A stretch of 64,000 bases of DNA, from NCBI GenBank assembly GCA_963774765.1, contig CAVZGP010000031.1, positions 124,001 through 188,000 on the forward strand. The letters are read 5' to 3'. Of this stretch, positions 26,407 to 33,638 are shown one piece after another; positions within the stretch are counted from its first letter, which is position 1, and each line of letters starts with the position of its first letter. Below the pieces are notes generated by a model. The model was not told the origin of the DNA. It saw only the letters and a list, made by a program, of their open reading frames with translations, and did no database searches. The DNA is from Sva-07 sp963774765. GTDB lineage: Bacteria; Actinomycetota; Acidimicrobiia; Acidimicrobiales; Ilumatobacteraceae. A program made the position numbers and the translations under genes.

Positions 26407-27229
26407 TCAGACCAGTGGCCACGGGTAGCGACGACCCGACGGATCGGTCGGGAAGCGACGTTGCATCACACAGCGGCCGGCCCGGCGCTGCAGCGCCTCG
26501 ACCTCGTCATCGGCGAGGAGTGCGGCGATGTCGAGGGGAACCCGATCCGACAGCGAGCCGACCCGTTCGAGCCACGCGTCGGGGATCTCCTCGCCACCGA
26601 ACTCCCAGATCACCGTGCGCAACTTGTCGTCGGTAGCGAAGCACAGCCCGTTGTCGATGCCCCACACGGTCGCGGGCTCGCCGTTGCGTTCGGGGATCAA
26701 GAGCACGTGGCCGCTCTTGCGGTCGGTGTTGTTGGCGAGCACGTCGAGCAGCGCCATCGCCGCGCAACCGATCGTGCAGGTCGGGATGATTCTCGTGGAT
26801 CGTGAAGTAGTGCTGGCTGTGATCGGCGGTCACGAACCACTGGAAGGACCCTTCGCCGAGCGGTCCGTCGCGCAGCACGGTCGGTGGGATCACGCCGAGT
26901 CCGAGACGTTCGCTCAGCAGGTAGGTCGCGACCTCGCGTCGGTGGAGGCCCGGCTCGAAGTCCCACAACGGCCGTTCGCCGCGTGTCGGCTTGTAGATCG
27001 CCGGATGCGATCGACCTTTGCAGACCACGTGGACGAGGTACGTGGCATTGCTGCTGTAGGGCATGCGACCCTCGACCTCGATGTCACCGTGGAGGAGGTG
27101 AGCAATGGGATCGTCGATCGCATCGACGCGCAGCTCGACGCCGCGTTCGTCGGCCTCGTCGTCGTCGAGCTCGTCGTCATCGAACTCGTCGTCGGATTCA
27201 TCGATGTCGTCGGGCGACGGGTCGGACAC
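26407..27229 (-). CDS. SCO1664-family kinase-like protein (frameshifted)
   Basis: The N-terminal part from GTG 27229 (acidic leader, then GRMPYSSNATYLV and AIYKPTRGERPLWDFEPGLHRREVATYLLSE) is in one frame. The C-terminal part (MALLDVLANNTDRKSGHVLL to the stop) is in another. The crossover is near 26766, and the 823-nt span is one base too long. The family has a PI3/4-kinase-like fold; the NNTDRKSGH segment matches its catalytic loop. GTG 27229 lies 2 nt after the DUF3090 stop. In actinobacteria this family always travels with DUF3090 and the phosphatase below. The break is in an otherwise intact gene, so sequence error is likely. Confidence 0.8.
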
Positions 27230-27231
27230 GG

Positions 27232-27738
27232 TCAGTTCATCCGCGGGCAGTCGTGGCCGTCGGGATCGATCGGGAATGCGCACCACTGGCACGCCGGGCG
27301 GCCGGCCTCGACGACAGCGTCTGCGTGGTCGCAGAACGCCGCGGCCTGTCCCCGGCTCAGGTAGAGGCGCACGTGTCCGCGGTCGTCGTCCTCGATCGGT
27401 TCCCCGTCTTCGTCGAGCTCGCCGACCTCGTCGAGTTGGATCAGCACGCGGTCGTTCGAGCGGTCGTAGCCAAGCCCGATCGGCCCGAGCACGAAGACCG
27501 CTTCGAGGGGCTCACGTAGCTCGAGCGTGCCGCTCATCGGTCGGTCCTCGGCCGGTGGGAGGTCGGCGAGCACGCGGCGCAGGTACTGGACGATCGCCGC
27601 AGTCTGTTGCTTCTCGCATTTCACGGTGACCCTCTGGTCGTCTGCTCGCGCCTGTAGGAGAAAGGTGCGTTCGCCGGGCCGGCCGATGGTGCCGACGGTG
27701 AACGCGGAGACGTCGTCGAACTCGTAGAAGGCGCTCAT
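27232..27738 (-). CDS. DUF3090 family protein
   Basis: 168 aa. It begins MSAFYEFDDVSAFTVGTIG and ends with the conserved C-x2-C and H-D-C-P segment (CQWCAFPIDPDGHDCPR), a probable metal site. Function is unknown. It lies between the histidine phosphatase (13-bp gap) and the SCO1664-like gene (2-nt gap), the standard actinobacterial arrangement, often close to mycothiol ligase mshC, which is not in this window. Confidence 0.93.
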   Translation of the reverse strand: MSAFYEFDDVSAFTVGTIGRPGERTFLLQARADDQRVTVKCEKQQTAAIVQYLRRVLADLPPAEDRPMSGTLELREPLEAVFVLGPIGLGYDRSNDRVLIQLDEVGELDEDGEPIEDDDRGHVRLYLSRGQAAAFCDHADAVVEAGRPACQWCAFPIDPDGHDCPRMN

Positions 27739-27751
27739 GGCGATGTCATGG

Positions 27752-28405
27752 TCATGACGGCTGGAGGTCGGTCAGTGGGCGGCCCGTGGAGTTGACGGCC
27801 AGTACGACGGGGCCACTTGTACCCCACCCGATCGCGGTCACGGATGCGGGGCTGATCACGATGCGTTGGAACAGGTCGATGTGGGTCCCCATCGCATGGG
27901 CAACTGCGGCCTTGATCGTGTCGGCATGCGACACGCACACGATCGTGCCGCCCGGATGCGCGGCGCGCAGACGGTCGAGCGTGCTGACCATTCGAGTCTG
28001 CATCTCGGTGAAGCTCTCGCCGTTCGGAAACCGGAACGTCGACGGCACACGTTGCACGGTCTGCCATTCCGGCAGCTTCATCAGATGCTTCAGTTCCCCA
28101 CCGGTCCAGTCGCCGAAGTCGCATTCGAACAGCCCGCGGTCGATCACGGTCTTCAGCCCGCGGGCCGCAGCGATCGGGGCCGCTGTTTCCTTCGCCCGTT
28201 CGAGCGGTGATGAATAGATCGCGTCGACGCGCTTCAGTTCGCCGATACGTTCCGCGGCGATCGCGGCTTGACGACGACCCTCGTCAGCGAGGTGGAGGCC
28301 CTTTGACCGGCCGGGCAGCACCTTGCCGGTCGTCGGTGTCTGCCCGTGACGCACGAGGAGCATGGTCGTGAACGGGGGTGGAGGAGTCTTCTTCGCTGTG
28401 GCCAT
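27752..28405 (-). CDS. Histidine phosphatase family protein (MSMEG_4193 type)
   Basis: 217 aa. It has the catalytic LLVRHGQT with the phospho-histidine, YSSPLERAKETA, the acid region LFECDFGDWTGGEL, and the second histidine in VCVSHADTIK. The segment PNGESFTEMQTR is typical of the family. It is the first gene of the DUF3090 operon; the substrate is unknown. The -10 box TAGGTT lies 11 nt before the ATG and overlaps the -10 box of the divergent glycosylase gene. Confidence 0.92.
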   Translation of the reverse strand: MATAKKTPPPPFTTMLLVRHGQTPTTGKVLPGRSKGLHLADEGRRQAAIAAERIGELKRVDAIYSSPLERAKETAAPIAAARGLKTVIDRGLFECDFGDWTGGELKHLMKLPEWQTVQRVPSTFRFPNGESFTEMQTRMVSTLDRLRAAHPGGTIVCVSHADTIKAAVAHAMGTHIDLFQRIVISPASVTAIGWGTSGPVVLAVNSTGRPLTDLQPS

Positions 28406-28416
28406 GGAGTGTGTCC

Positions 28417-28426
28417 AACCTACTGT
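28417..28426. promoter_or_regulatory. Overlapping divergent -10 boxes
   Basis: Plus strand TACTGT at 28421-28426 serves the uracil-DNA glycosylase (8 nt to GTG). Minus strand TAGGTT at 28422-28417 serves the phosphatase operon (11 nt to ATG). The hexamers share two base pairs, so RNA polymerase can open this site in only one direction at a time. Confidence 0.55.
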
Positions 28427-28434
28427 CGAGGGCT

Positions 28435-29106
28435 GTGACTCCGCTCGCCAGACTCGAACGTGATGTGGTGGGTTGCCGTGCGTGCCCGCGCCTCGTTGCT
28501 TGGCGCGAGCAGGTTGCGCGTGAGAAGCGGGCCGCCTTTCGCGACGACGAGTACTGGGGTCGACCGATTCCGGGGTTCGGCGACAGCGAGGCGCGCATCG
28601 TCGTGCTCGGCCTGGCCCCCGCTGCGCACGGCGCCAATCGGACGGGCCGGGTCTTCACCGGTGATCGCAGCGGTGACTGGTTGTTCCGTGCGATGCACCG
28701 TGCGGGCCTGGCAAGCCAACCGCAATCGGTAGCCCTCGGCGATGGTTTGTCCCTGACCGATGCCTGGGTGACCGCTGCGGTGAAGTGCGCGCCGCCGGCC
28801 AACAAGCCGCTTCCCGAAGAACGAGACGCGTGCGCTCCGTTTCTCGAACGGGAGTTCGCGGCGCTCACGAACATGACGGTGGTGGTGTGTCTCGGCCAGT
28901 TCGGTTATCAGGCTGCGTGCGCCCACTTCGGCGTGCGACCGCGTCCGAAGTTCGGCCACGGCGTCGAGGTTCCGGTCGAGGGTGGGCCGACGCTGATCTG
29001 CTCCTTCCACCCCAGCCAACAGAACACGTTCACCAAACGCCTGACCGAGCCGATGCTCGACGCCGTCCTCGTTCGCGCCTTCGAACTCGCCCGCCGCGAT
29101 CCGTGA
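28435..29106 (+). CDS. Family 5 uracil-DNA glycosylase (UDGb)
   Basis: 223 aa. Motif GLAPAAHGANRTGRVFTGD is the signature of family 5 UDG, which removes uracil and other deaminated bases from DNA and lacks the usual polar catalytic residue. Four cysteines for a 4Fe-4S cluster are visible: two in GCRACPR near the N-terminus, one in VKCAPP and one in ERDACAPF. The C-terminal motif CSFHPSQQNTFTKRLT is conserved. It is divergent from the phosphatase operon. Confidence 0.92.
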   Translation: MTPLARLERDVVGCRACPRLVAWREQVAREKRAAFRDDEYWGRPIPGFGDSEARIVVLGLAPAAHGANRTGRVFTGDRSGDWLFRAMHRAGLASQPQSVALGDGLSLTDAWVTAAVKCAPPANKPLPEERDACAPFLEREFAALTNMTVVVCLGQFGYQAACAHFGVRPRPKFGHGVEVPVEGGPTLICSFHPSQQNTFTKRLTEPMLDAVLVRAFELARRDP

Positions 29107-29114
29107 TGGCGCAT

Positions 29115-29154
29115 CGATGAGCGAACCGACCGTATGCGGCGGTTTGGCTCATCG
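29115..29154. repeat. 40-bp hairpin repeat, single copy
   Basis: One copy 8 bp after the glycosylase stop, same family as 8487. The right arm has one change (TTTGGCTCATCG), so the stem is weaker. Confidence 0.85.
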
Positions 29155-29218
29155 GTGGAGAGCGAGGCCCGGCACCGGCGAGCCCGACGGGCACGGTGGC
29201 GTGGGGGATGGGCGCCAG

Positions 29219-29224
29219 TAGCCT
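29219..29224 (+). promoter_or_regulatory. Probable -10 box of the small lipoprotein gene
   Basis: TAGCCT, 9 nt before GTG 29234; leaderless pattern. Confidence 0.5.
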
Positions 29225-29233
29225 CGCAGTGCT

Positions 29234-29545
29234 GTGATCCCGTCTCGTTTCGCCAACATGATCGTCATCGGACTGGTCGCAGTGCTCGGCGTCTCGGCAT
29301 GCACGTCCGACCCGAGCACGCAGCGCGTCGCCGAGGACATCGTGAAGACGGTCGCTCAGGACTACCCGGACATCGAAGAGTGCATGCTCGGTGTCATCGA
29401 CGACTACGACCTCAACGACCTCGGCGACAAGGCGAACAGCGACAACCCTGACGTGAGCGATCCCGCGCTCGCCGAACTCGACAAGTTCGAGGCCGATCTC
29501 GCCGCCTGCGATCCCGAAGGCGTCACCCGCACCTCGACCCCCTGA
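29234..29545 (+). CDS. Small putative lipoprotein
   Basis: 103 aa. The signal peptide is MIPSRFANMIVIGLVAVLGV, then a lipobox-like VSAC with Cys at about 23, so the mature protein would be lipid-anchored outside the membrane. The mature part is short, acidic and helical, with two further cysteines (IEECMLG, LAACDPEG) that could form a disulfide. No family is recognised. Its TGA stop opens a repeat-like end (TGACGTACACGGTGTGCC). Confidence 0.75.
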   Translation: MIPSRFANMIVIGLVAVLGVSACTSDPSTQRVAEDIVKTVAQDYPDIEECMLGVIDDYDLNDLGDKANSDNPDVSDPALAELDKFEADLAACDPEGVTRTSTP

Positions 29546-29592
29546 CGTACACGGTGTGCCCGGCGGCTCAGGGGAGAGGGCGCTGGGGGCTG

Positions 29593-29693
29593 CGATGAGC
29601 GAAACCGCTGTATCTGGTCGGTTCGCTCATCGGGAGGGGATGCTCGCTGGTTGCGATGAGCGAAACCGCTGTATCTGGTCGGTTCGCTCATCG
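29593..29693. repeat. 40-bp hairpin repeat, two copies at 61-bp period
   Basis: Copies at 29593-29632 and 29654-29693, identical to each other, in the convergent gap between the lipoprotein and FrhB-like genes. The 281-bp gap holds nothing else recognisable. Confidence 0.9.
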
Positions 29694-29826
29694 GGAGGGC
29701 CGGGAAGAGGCGACGAGGCTGAGTTTCGCGATCCAAGCCGATTCGGGTCAGCGGTTGGTGGTCGGCGCGACGTTCGAGTCCCGACGCACGGTTCCCTCTC
29801 CCGCGGGCGCCACGCACATTTCGTTG

Positions 29827-31038
29827 TCAGCTGTCGGACTTCGGTTCGGCGTCCGCCGGTGCGGCAGCCTTCTTCTTTGGTGGCGGCACGCCGACGGCGG
29901 GCGCGGTGTCGGCGAAATCCGGCCAACGGCGCCGACTGACGATCGACAGCAGCCGCAGCAGGCGCATCGCGGTCTCGTCGGTCTGGGCGGGCTTGGCGAT
30001 GATCGAGCCGTCGGCGATCATCCGCTCGATGACCTGCTCGCCGAGTTCGGTGCGCACGATGGTGAGTGTCCAGTCGTTGTCCTCGCCGATGCCGCCCGTC
30101 GACACATCCGCGTGTTCGGCGGCGAAGTCGGGACAGCTCGTGCAGCCCTTGCGGGTCCAGCCGTGGCATTCCTTCAGGTCGATCTCGTGGTACGAGCCGT
30201 CCTTCATCCAGATCTGGAACGCGCCCTTGATGTTCATCTTCACCATGTCCTGTTTCTTCAGGCCGTACTTGGCCTCGAAGAGTTCGGGGAAGATCGCGTC
30301 GTCGAACGTCTTCGAGCACAGCAGCCCGATGTTGAACAGGAACGGCTTGGACACCTTGCCGGCCTTGCGGTCCCACATCGTCGGCGGCGACGAGGTCTGA
30401 CACCCCATGCCGACGAGGGCGAGCCGTTCGTAGCCCTTCTCCTTGGCCTCGGGAAGTGCCAGCGGGTTCGCACAGTACGTGTAACGGCTGCCGGCCGTGG
30501 CGAGGATCTCCTCCTTGGTCGACACGACGGCGGGCTTTGCCTTCCAGGCGTCGTCGTCCTCGACGCCCGACACGAGCGCGGCGTCGATGTAGTCGTGCTC
30601 GCGCAACCAGATCAGCATCGCCGACACGAGGCCGCCGTCCTGGCCCATCTTGTGGACCATGTCGTCGCTCGCGCGGGTGAGGTACAGCTGACGCCAGATG
30701 CCGGCCATCTCGTCAGGTTCACGCACCCGCCCGAACAGGTGCATGTCGGCCGATGGCTCCCATGCTCGAAACCGCGGGCATGCCCGGGTGCATGTCGTAC
30801 AGCCCTTCTCACCGTGGATGCAGTTGTCGAGGCCGAGTTCCTCTTCGAGGTGGAACGGGATGTACTTGCCCTCCTCGTGCTCGTAGCCGATCACGTCGTG
30901 GGGGCAGGTGACCACGCATCCGGCGCAGCCGGTGCACAGGCCGGTGGTGATCACCTCGGCGTACAGCTCCTTCCACTGCGCCGTCCACCGACCCGCCTTT
31001 GCTGGGGTGATGGGAGCGTCTGGCTCGGCCGTCGTCAT
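29827..31038 (-). CDS. Coenzyme F420 hydrogenase/dehydrogenase beta-subunit (FrhB) family protein
   Basis: 403 aa from ATG 31038. The N-terminus has a ferredoxin-type cluster box CTGCAGCVVTCP and further cysteines (CIHGEKGCTTCTRACPR). The FrhB N- and C-domains follow, with GQDGGLVSAMLIWL and LVGMGCQTSS, and a late C-x2-C (GCTSCPDF). FrhB proteins carry FAD and reduce or oxidise F420 with Fe-S clusters. Without hydrogenase partners here, it may be a ferredoxin-F420 or quinone-F420 oxidoreductase. The last ~35 residues are a low-complexity Ala/Pro/Lys tail. Leaderless pattern (TACAGT, 7 nt). Confidence 0.85.
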   Translation of the reverse strand: MTTAEPDAPITPAKAGRWTAQWKELYAEVITTGLCTGCAGCVVTCPHDVIGYEHEEGKYIPFHLEEELGLDNCIHGEKGCTTCTRACPRFRAWEPSADMHLFGRVREPDEMAGIWRQLYLTRASDDMVHKMGQDGGLVSAMLIWLREHDYIDAALVSGVEDDDAWKAKPAVVSTKEEILATAGSRYTYCANPLALPEAKEKGYERLALVGMGCQTSSPPTMWDRKAGKVSKPFLFNIGLLCSKTFDDAIFPELFEAKYGLKKQDMVKMNIKGAFQIWMKDGSYHEIDLKECHGWTRKGCTSCPDFAAEHADVSTGGIGEDNDWTLTIVRTELGEQVIERMIADGSIIAKPAQTDETAMRLLRLLSIVSRRRWPDFADTAPAVGVPPPKKKAAAPADAEPKSDS

Positions 31039-31045
31039 CTCGCCG

Positions 31046-31051
31046 ACTGTA
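31046..31051 (-). promoter_or_regulatory. Probable -10 box of the FrhB-like gene
   Basis: TACAGT on the minus strand, 7 nt before ATG 31038. Confidence 0.5.
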
Positions 31052-31094
31052 CGCGACGTGTCAGGTGCCGTTCTCAACCGACGGCGAATTGGTG

Positions 31095-31432
31095 TCAGAT
31101 CGCGTCGTTGCCCTCGTCGCCGGTGCGGATGCGAACGACGCGCTCGACGTCGGTGACCCAGAACCTGCCGTCACCGATTTGCCGGTGGCGGTCGTGCGCG
31201 TGATCGCGGCGAGCACGTCGTCGACGCGATCGTCGTCGACGAGCACGGAGAGGCGGATCTTCGGCACGAAGTCGATCTTGTACTCGGCGCCGCGGTAGGT
31301 CTCGGTGTGGCCGCCCTGACGGCCGAACCCGCGGACTTCGGTGACGGTGATGCCAGACGCGCCCGACGCCTCGAGCGCTTCTTTGACCTCGTCGAGCTGG
31401 AACGGCTTGATGACGGCGGTGATGAGCTTCAT
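31095..31432 (-). CDS. Nitrogen regulatory protein PII, second in tandem (frameshifted)
   Basis: From ATG 31432 the frame gives MKLITAVIKPFQLDEVKEAL and the T-loop GFGRQGGHTETYRGAEYKIDF. It then leaves the PII sequence after ATGK. The correct end (IGDGRFWVTDVERVVRIR to GDEGNDAI) is in the next frame and stops at 31095. The span is 338 nt; the intact paralogue beside it is 339. Restoring one A in the AAA run at 31178-31180 gives ATGKIGDG, as in the paralogue, so a homopolymer deletion explains it. T-loop Tyr is present. It would act on Amt and report 2-oxoglutarate and ATP/ADP levels. Confidence 0.85.
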
Positions 31433-31596
31433 GGGAGCGGCTCGTGCGCGGGTGGGTGTGGGTGGGTGTGGGTGGCCTTGGTGTGCTCGGACTGGTCGAG
31501 GCCGAGCGGTTCGTCCCGTATCGAGACCCGCTGGCAGAGCGTACGTTGCACCGGTCGCCGGTGATCGCCCTGGCGTCGTGGTCGCGCGGACGCGAA

Positions 31597-31645
31597 GGTC
31601 CCCGAGCCTGACCCCTCTGAGGACGCAAAGGGAGGCTCGGGGACC
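31597..31645 (-). terminator. Stem-loop between the two PII genes
   Basis: Arms GGTCCCCGAGCCT and AGGCTCGGGGACC (13 bp) around a 23-nt loop, in the 262-bp gap between the PII genes. It could be an attenuator that lowers expression of the distal PII gene, or a regulatory leader. There is no U-run. Nothing else is recognised in the gap. Confidence 0.5.
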
Positions 31646-31694
31646 CACTTGCGGAACGCGACGATGCGCCCCGATCGGGTTGGAGGGGCGGCGA

Positions 31695-32033
31695 CTAGAT
31701 CGCGTCGTTGCCCTCTTCACCGGTGCGGATTCGCACGAGGCGGTCCACGTCGGTGACCCAGATCTTGCCGTCGCCGATCTTGCCGGTGGCGGCGGCAGTG
31801 ACGATCGCGTCGACGACACCGTCGACCGACTCGTCAGCCACGACGATGCCGAGGCTCACCTTGGGAACGAAGTCGATCTTGTACTCCGCTCCTCGGTAGG
31901 TCTCGGTGTGGCCGCCCTGACGGCCGAAACCGCGGACCTCCTCGACGGTGATGCCAGCGACGCCGATGGCCTTGAGGGCATCTTTGACGTCGTCGAGCTT
32001 GAACGGCTTGATGACCGCTGTCACGAGTTTCAT
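31695..32033 (-). CDS. glnK: Nitrogen regulatory protein PII (GlnK/GlnB family)
   Basis: 112 aa, the family length. It begins MKLVTAVIKPFKLDDVKDAL, has the T-loop GFGRQGGHTETYRGAEYKIDF (with the tyrosine that is modified in many bacteria), and ends IGDGKIWVTDVDRLVRIRTG. It binds ATP/ADP and 2-oxoglutarate and blocks the ammonium channel when nitrogen is ample. It lies 37 bp after amt and has AAAGGA upstream, so GlnK is the natural name. Confidence 0.95.
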   Translation of the reverse strand: MKLVTAVIKPFKLDDVKDALKAIGVAGITVEEVRGFGRQGGHTETYRGAEYKIDFVPKVSLGIVVADESVDGVVDAIVTAAATGKIGDGKIWVTDVDRLVRIRTGEEGNDAI

Positions 32034-32070
32034 GTGTTGGTTCCTTTGTGAGTTTCGTCGCTCGATGGGA

Positions 32071-33441
32071 TCAGCTCGTGTGAGCCAGGTCGTTGGCGTA
32101 GCCCTGCAGGCCGTGCTCGAGGACGTCGAGGCCCTCGATTTCTTCCTCGGCGGTCACCCGGAGGCCGATCGTCGCCTTCAGGATTCCGAACAGGAGTCCG
32201 GTGCAGATCGCCACCCAGGCAATGATGATGGCGGCCATCACGGCCTGCACGGCGAGCTGACTGAGGCCGCCACCGTAGATCAGGCCGGCATCCGGCCGAT
32301 CGAGGAAGGCGTCGTCGTACTTCGCGAAGAGGCCCACCGAGAGCAGACCCCACAGACCGCACATGCCGTGGACGCTGACTGCGCCGACCGGATCGTCGAT
32401 CTTGACCTTGTCGAAGAAGAAGACCGAGAAGACCACCAAGATGCCGGCGATTCCACCGATCACCACGGACCAGACGGGTGTGACCGCGCCGCACGGAGCG
32501 GTGATCGCCACGAGTCCGGCGAGGACGCCGTTGCCGATCATGGCGAGGTCGGGCTTGCCGGTCTTCAGGGTGATGGTGATGGCGGTGAACAGACCACCCG
32601 CGGCGGCGGCGAGCATCGTGTTGACGGCGATGCCGGACACGAACTCATCGGCGAGCAGCTCAGATCCGGGGTTGAAACCGAACCAGCCCACCCACAAGAT
32701 GAACACACCGAGGATGGCGAAGGGGATGTTGTGGCCGGGGATGGCGCGGACGTTGCCGTTCGCGTCGTAGCGGCCGATGCGAGGTCCGAGGAACATGGCG
32801 CCCATGAACGCGGCGATGCCGCCGGTCATGTGCACGATGCCGGATCCGGCGAAGTCGGAGAACACGGCGTCGCCGATCTGGATGTCGGCGATCAGGCCGC
32901 CGCCCCAGGTCCAGTGCACGATCACCGGGTAGATGAATGCGCACATCACGGCCGAGAAGATCACGTACGACCAGAACTTCGTGCGTTCCGCCATGGCTCC
33001 CGAAGCGATCGTCACTGCCGTTGCGGCGAACACGGCCTGGAAGAAGAACGACGTGCCGGGGCTCAGCCCTCCTTCCGGGATCGCTGCCAGGTCGAGGTCA
33101 TTGAGGAAGAAGTTGCTGGTGCCGATGAACCAGCCGCCACTGTCGCCGAATGCAAACGCCCAGCCGGTGGCGAAGAAGGCGAGTATGCCGACGACTGCAT
33201 CGGTCATGTTCTTGGCGAAGATGTTCACGACGTTCTTCGCCCGGGTCAGGCCCGCTTCGACGAGCGCGAAGCCGGCCTGCATGAAGAACACCAGCACGCC
33301 GGCGATGAGCACCCAGATGTTGTTCAGGTAGTCCTGGGCGGTCGGGACGTAGTCCTGGGCAAAGCCGACGGATGGGGTGATGGCCAAGATGGCAACCACG
33401 CCACCCAGGCCGGAAACGATTCGAAGCGCTCGGTTGCGCAC
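32071..33441 (-). CDS. amt: Ammonium transporter (Amt family)
   Basis: 456 aa from GTG 33441, preceded by GGAGGA. The N-terminus is a signal peptide (RALRIVSGLGGVVAILAIT ... GFAQ), followed by about 11 membrane helices. Signature regions include FFMQAGFALVEAGLTRAKN, DFAGSGIVHMTGGIAA, FGFNPGSE and GAVSVHGMCGLWG, with the twin-His pore histidines in these areas. It conducts ammonium and is gated by the PII proteins encoded just downstream. Two PII genes after one amt is uncommon. Confidence 0.96.
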   Translation of the reverse strand: MRNRALRIVSGLGGVVAILAITPSVGFAQDYVPTAQDYLNNIWVLIAGVLVFFMQAGFALVEAGLTRAKNVVNIFAKNMTDAVVGILAFFATGWAFAFGDSGGWFIGTSNFFLNDLDLAAIPEGGLSPGTSFFFQAVFAATAVTIASGAMAERTKFWSYVIFSAVMCAFIYPVIVHWTWGGGLIADIQIGDAVFSDFAGSGIVHMTGGIAAFMGAMFLGPRIGRYDANGNVRAIPGHNIPFAILGVFILWVGWFGFNPGSELLADEFVSGIAVNTMLAAAAGGLFTAITITLKTGKPDLAMIGNGVLAGLVAITAPCGAVTPVWSVVIGGIAGILVVFSVFFFDKVKIDDPVGAVSVHGMCGLWGLLSVGLFAKYDDAFLDRPDAGLIYGGGLSQLAVQAVMAAIIIAWVAICTGLLFGILKATIGLRVTAEEEIEGLDVLEHGLQGYANDLAHTS

Positions 33442-33600
33442 GGGTCCTCCAGAGGGATCGGGAATACGGAAGTGATGCGGAGTCCAGTGGCGCCGTTGCC
33501 GCCCGGATTGCGAGCGCAACCTAAGGGTGTGGCATTTCTCGCTTGTCGCCGAAGTGTTTCCTCCGCGTGAATGGTCCCGGCCGCCGCAGGCCGATCTGAA

Positions 33601-33632
33601 CTTGACCCGTGGGTCAAGTCGTGAGGCAGAAT
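33601..33632 (+). promoter_or_regulatory. Palindromic operator and promoter of the acyl-CoA dehydrogenase gene
   Basis: CTTGACCC-GT-GGGTCAAG at 33601-33618 is a perfect 18-bp palindrome. It covers a -35-like TTGACC (33602-33607). A -10-like CAGAAT lies at 33627-33632, 6 nt before ATG 33639. The shape fits a TetR- or GntR-type repressor site, but no such regulator gene is in the window. Confidence 0.55.
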
Positions 33633-33638
33633 GGGGCC

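Noticed and set aside
31178..31180. Programmed ribosomal frameshift in the PII, amylase and MalK genes
   Set aside because: No slippery heptamer, upstream Shine-Dalgarno or downstream structure fits, and the families are not known to use it; simple indels explain all cases.
31433..31694. Riboswitch in the gap between the PII genes
   Set aside because: Only one simple stem-loop is seen; it does not match the glutamine or other known riboswitch layouts.
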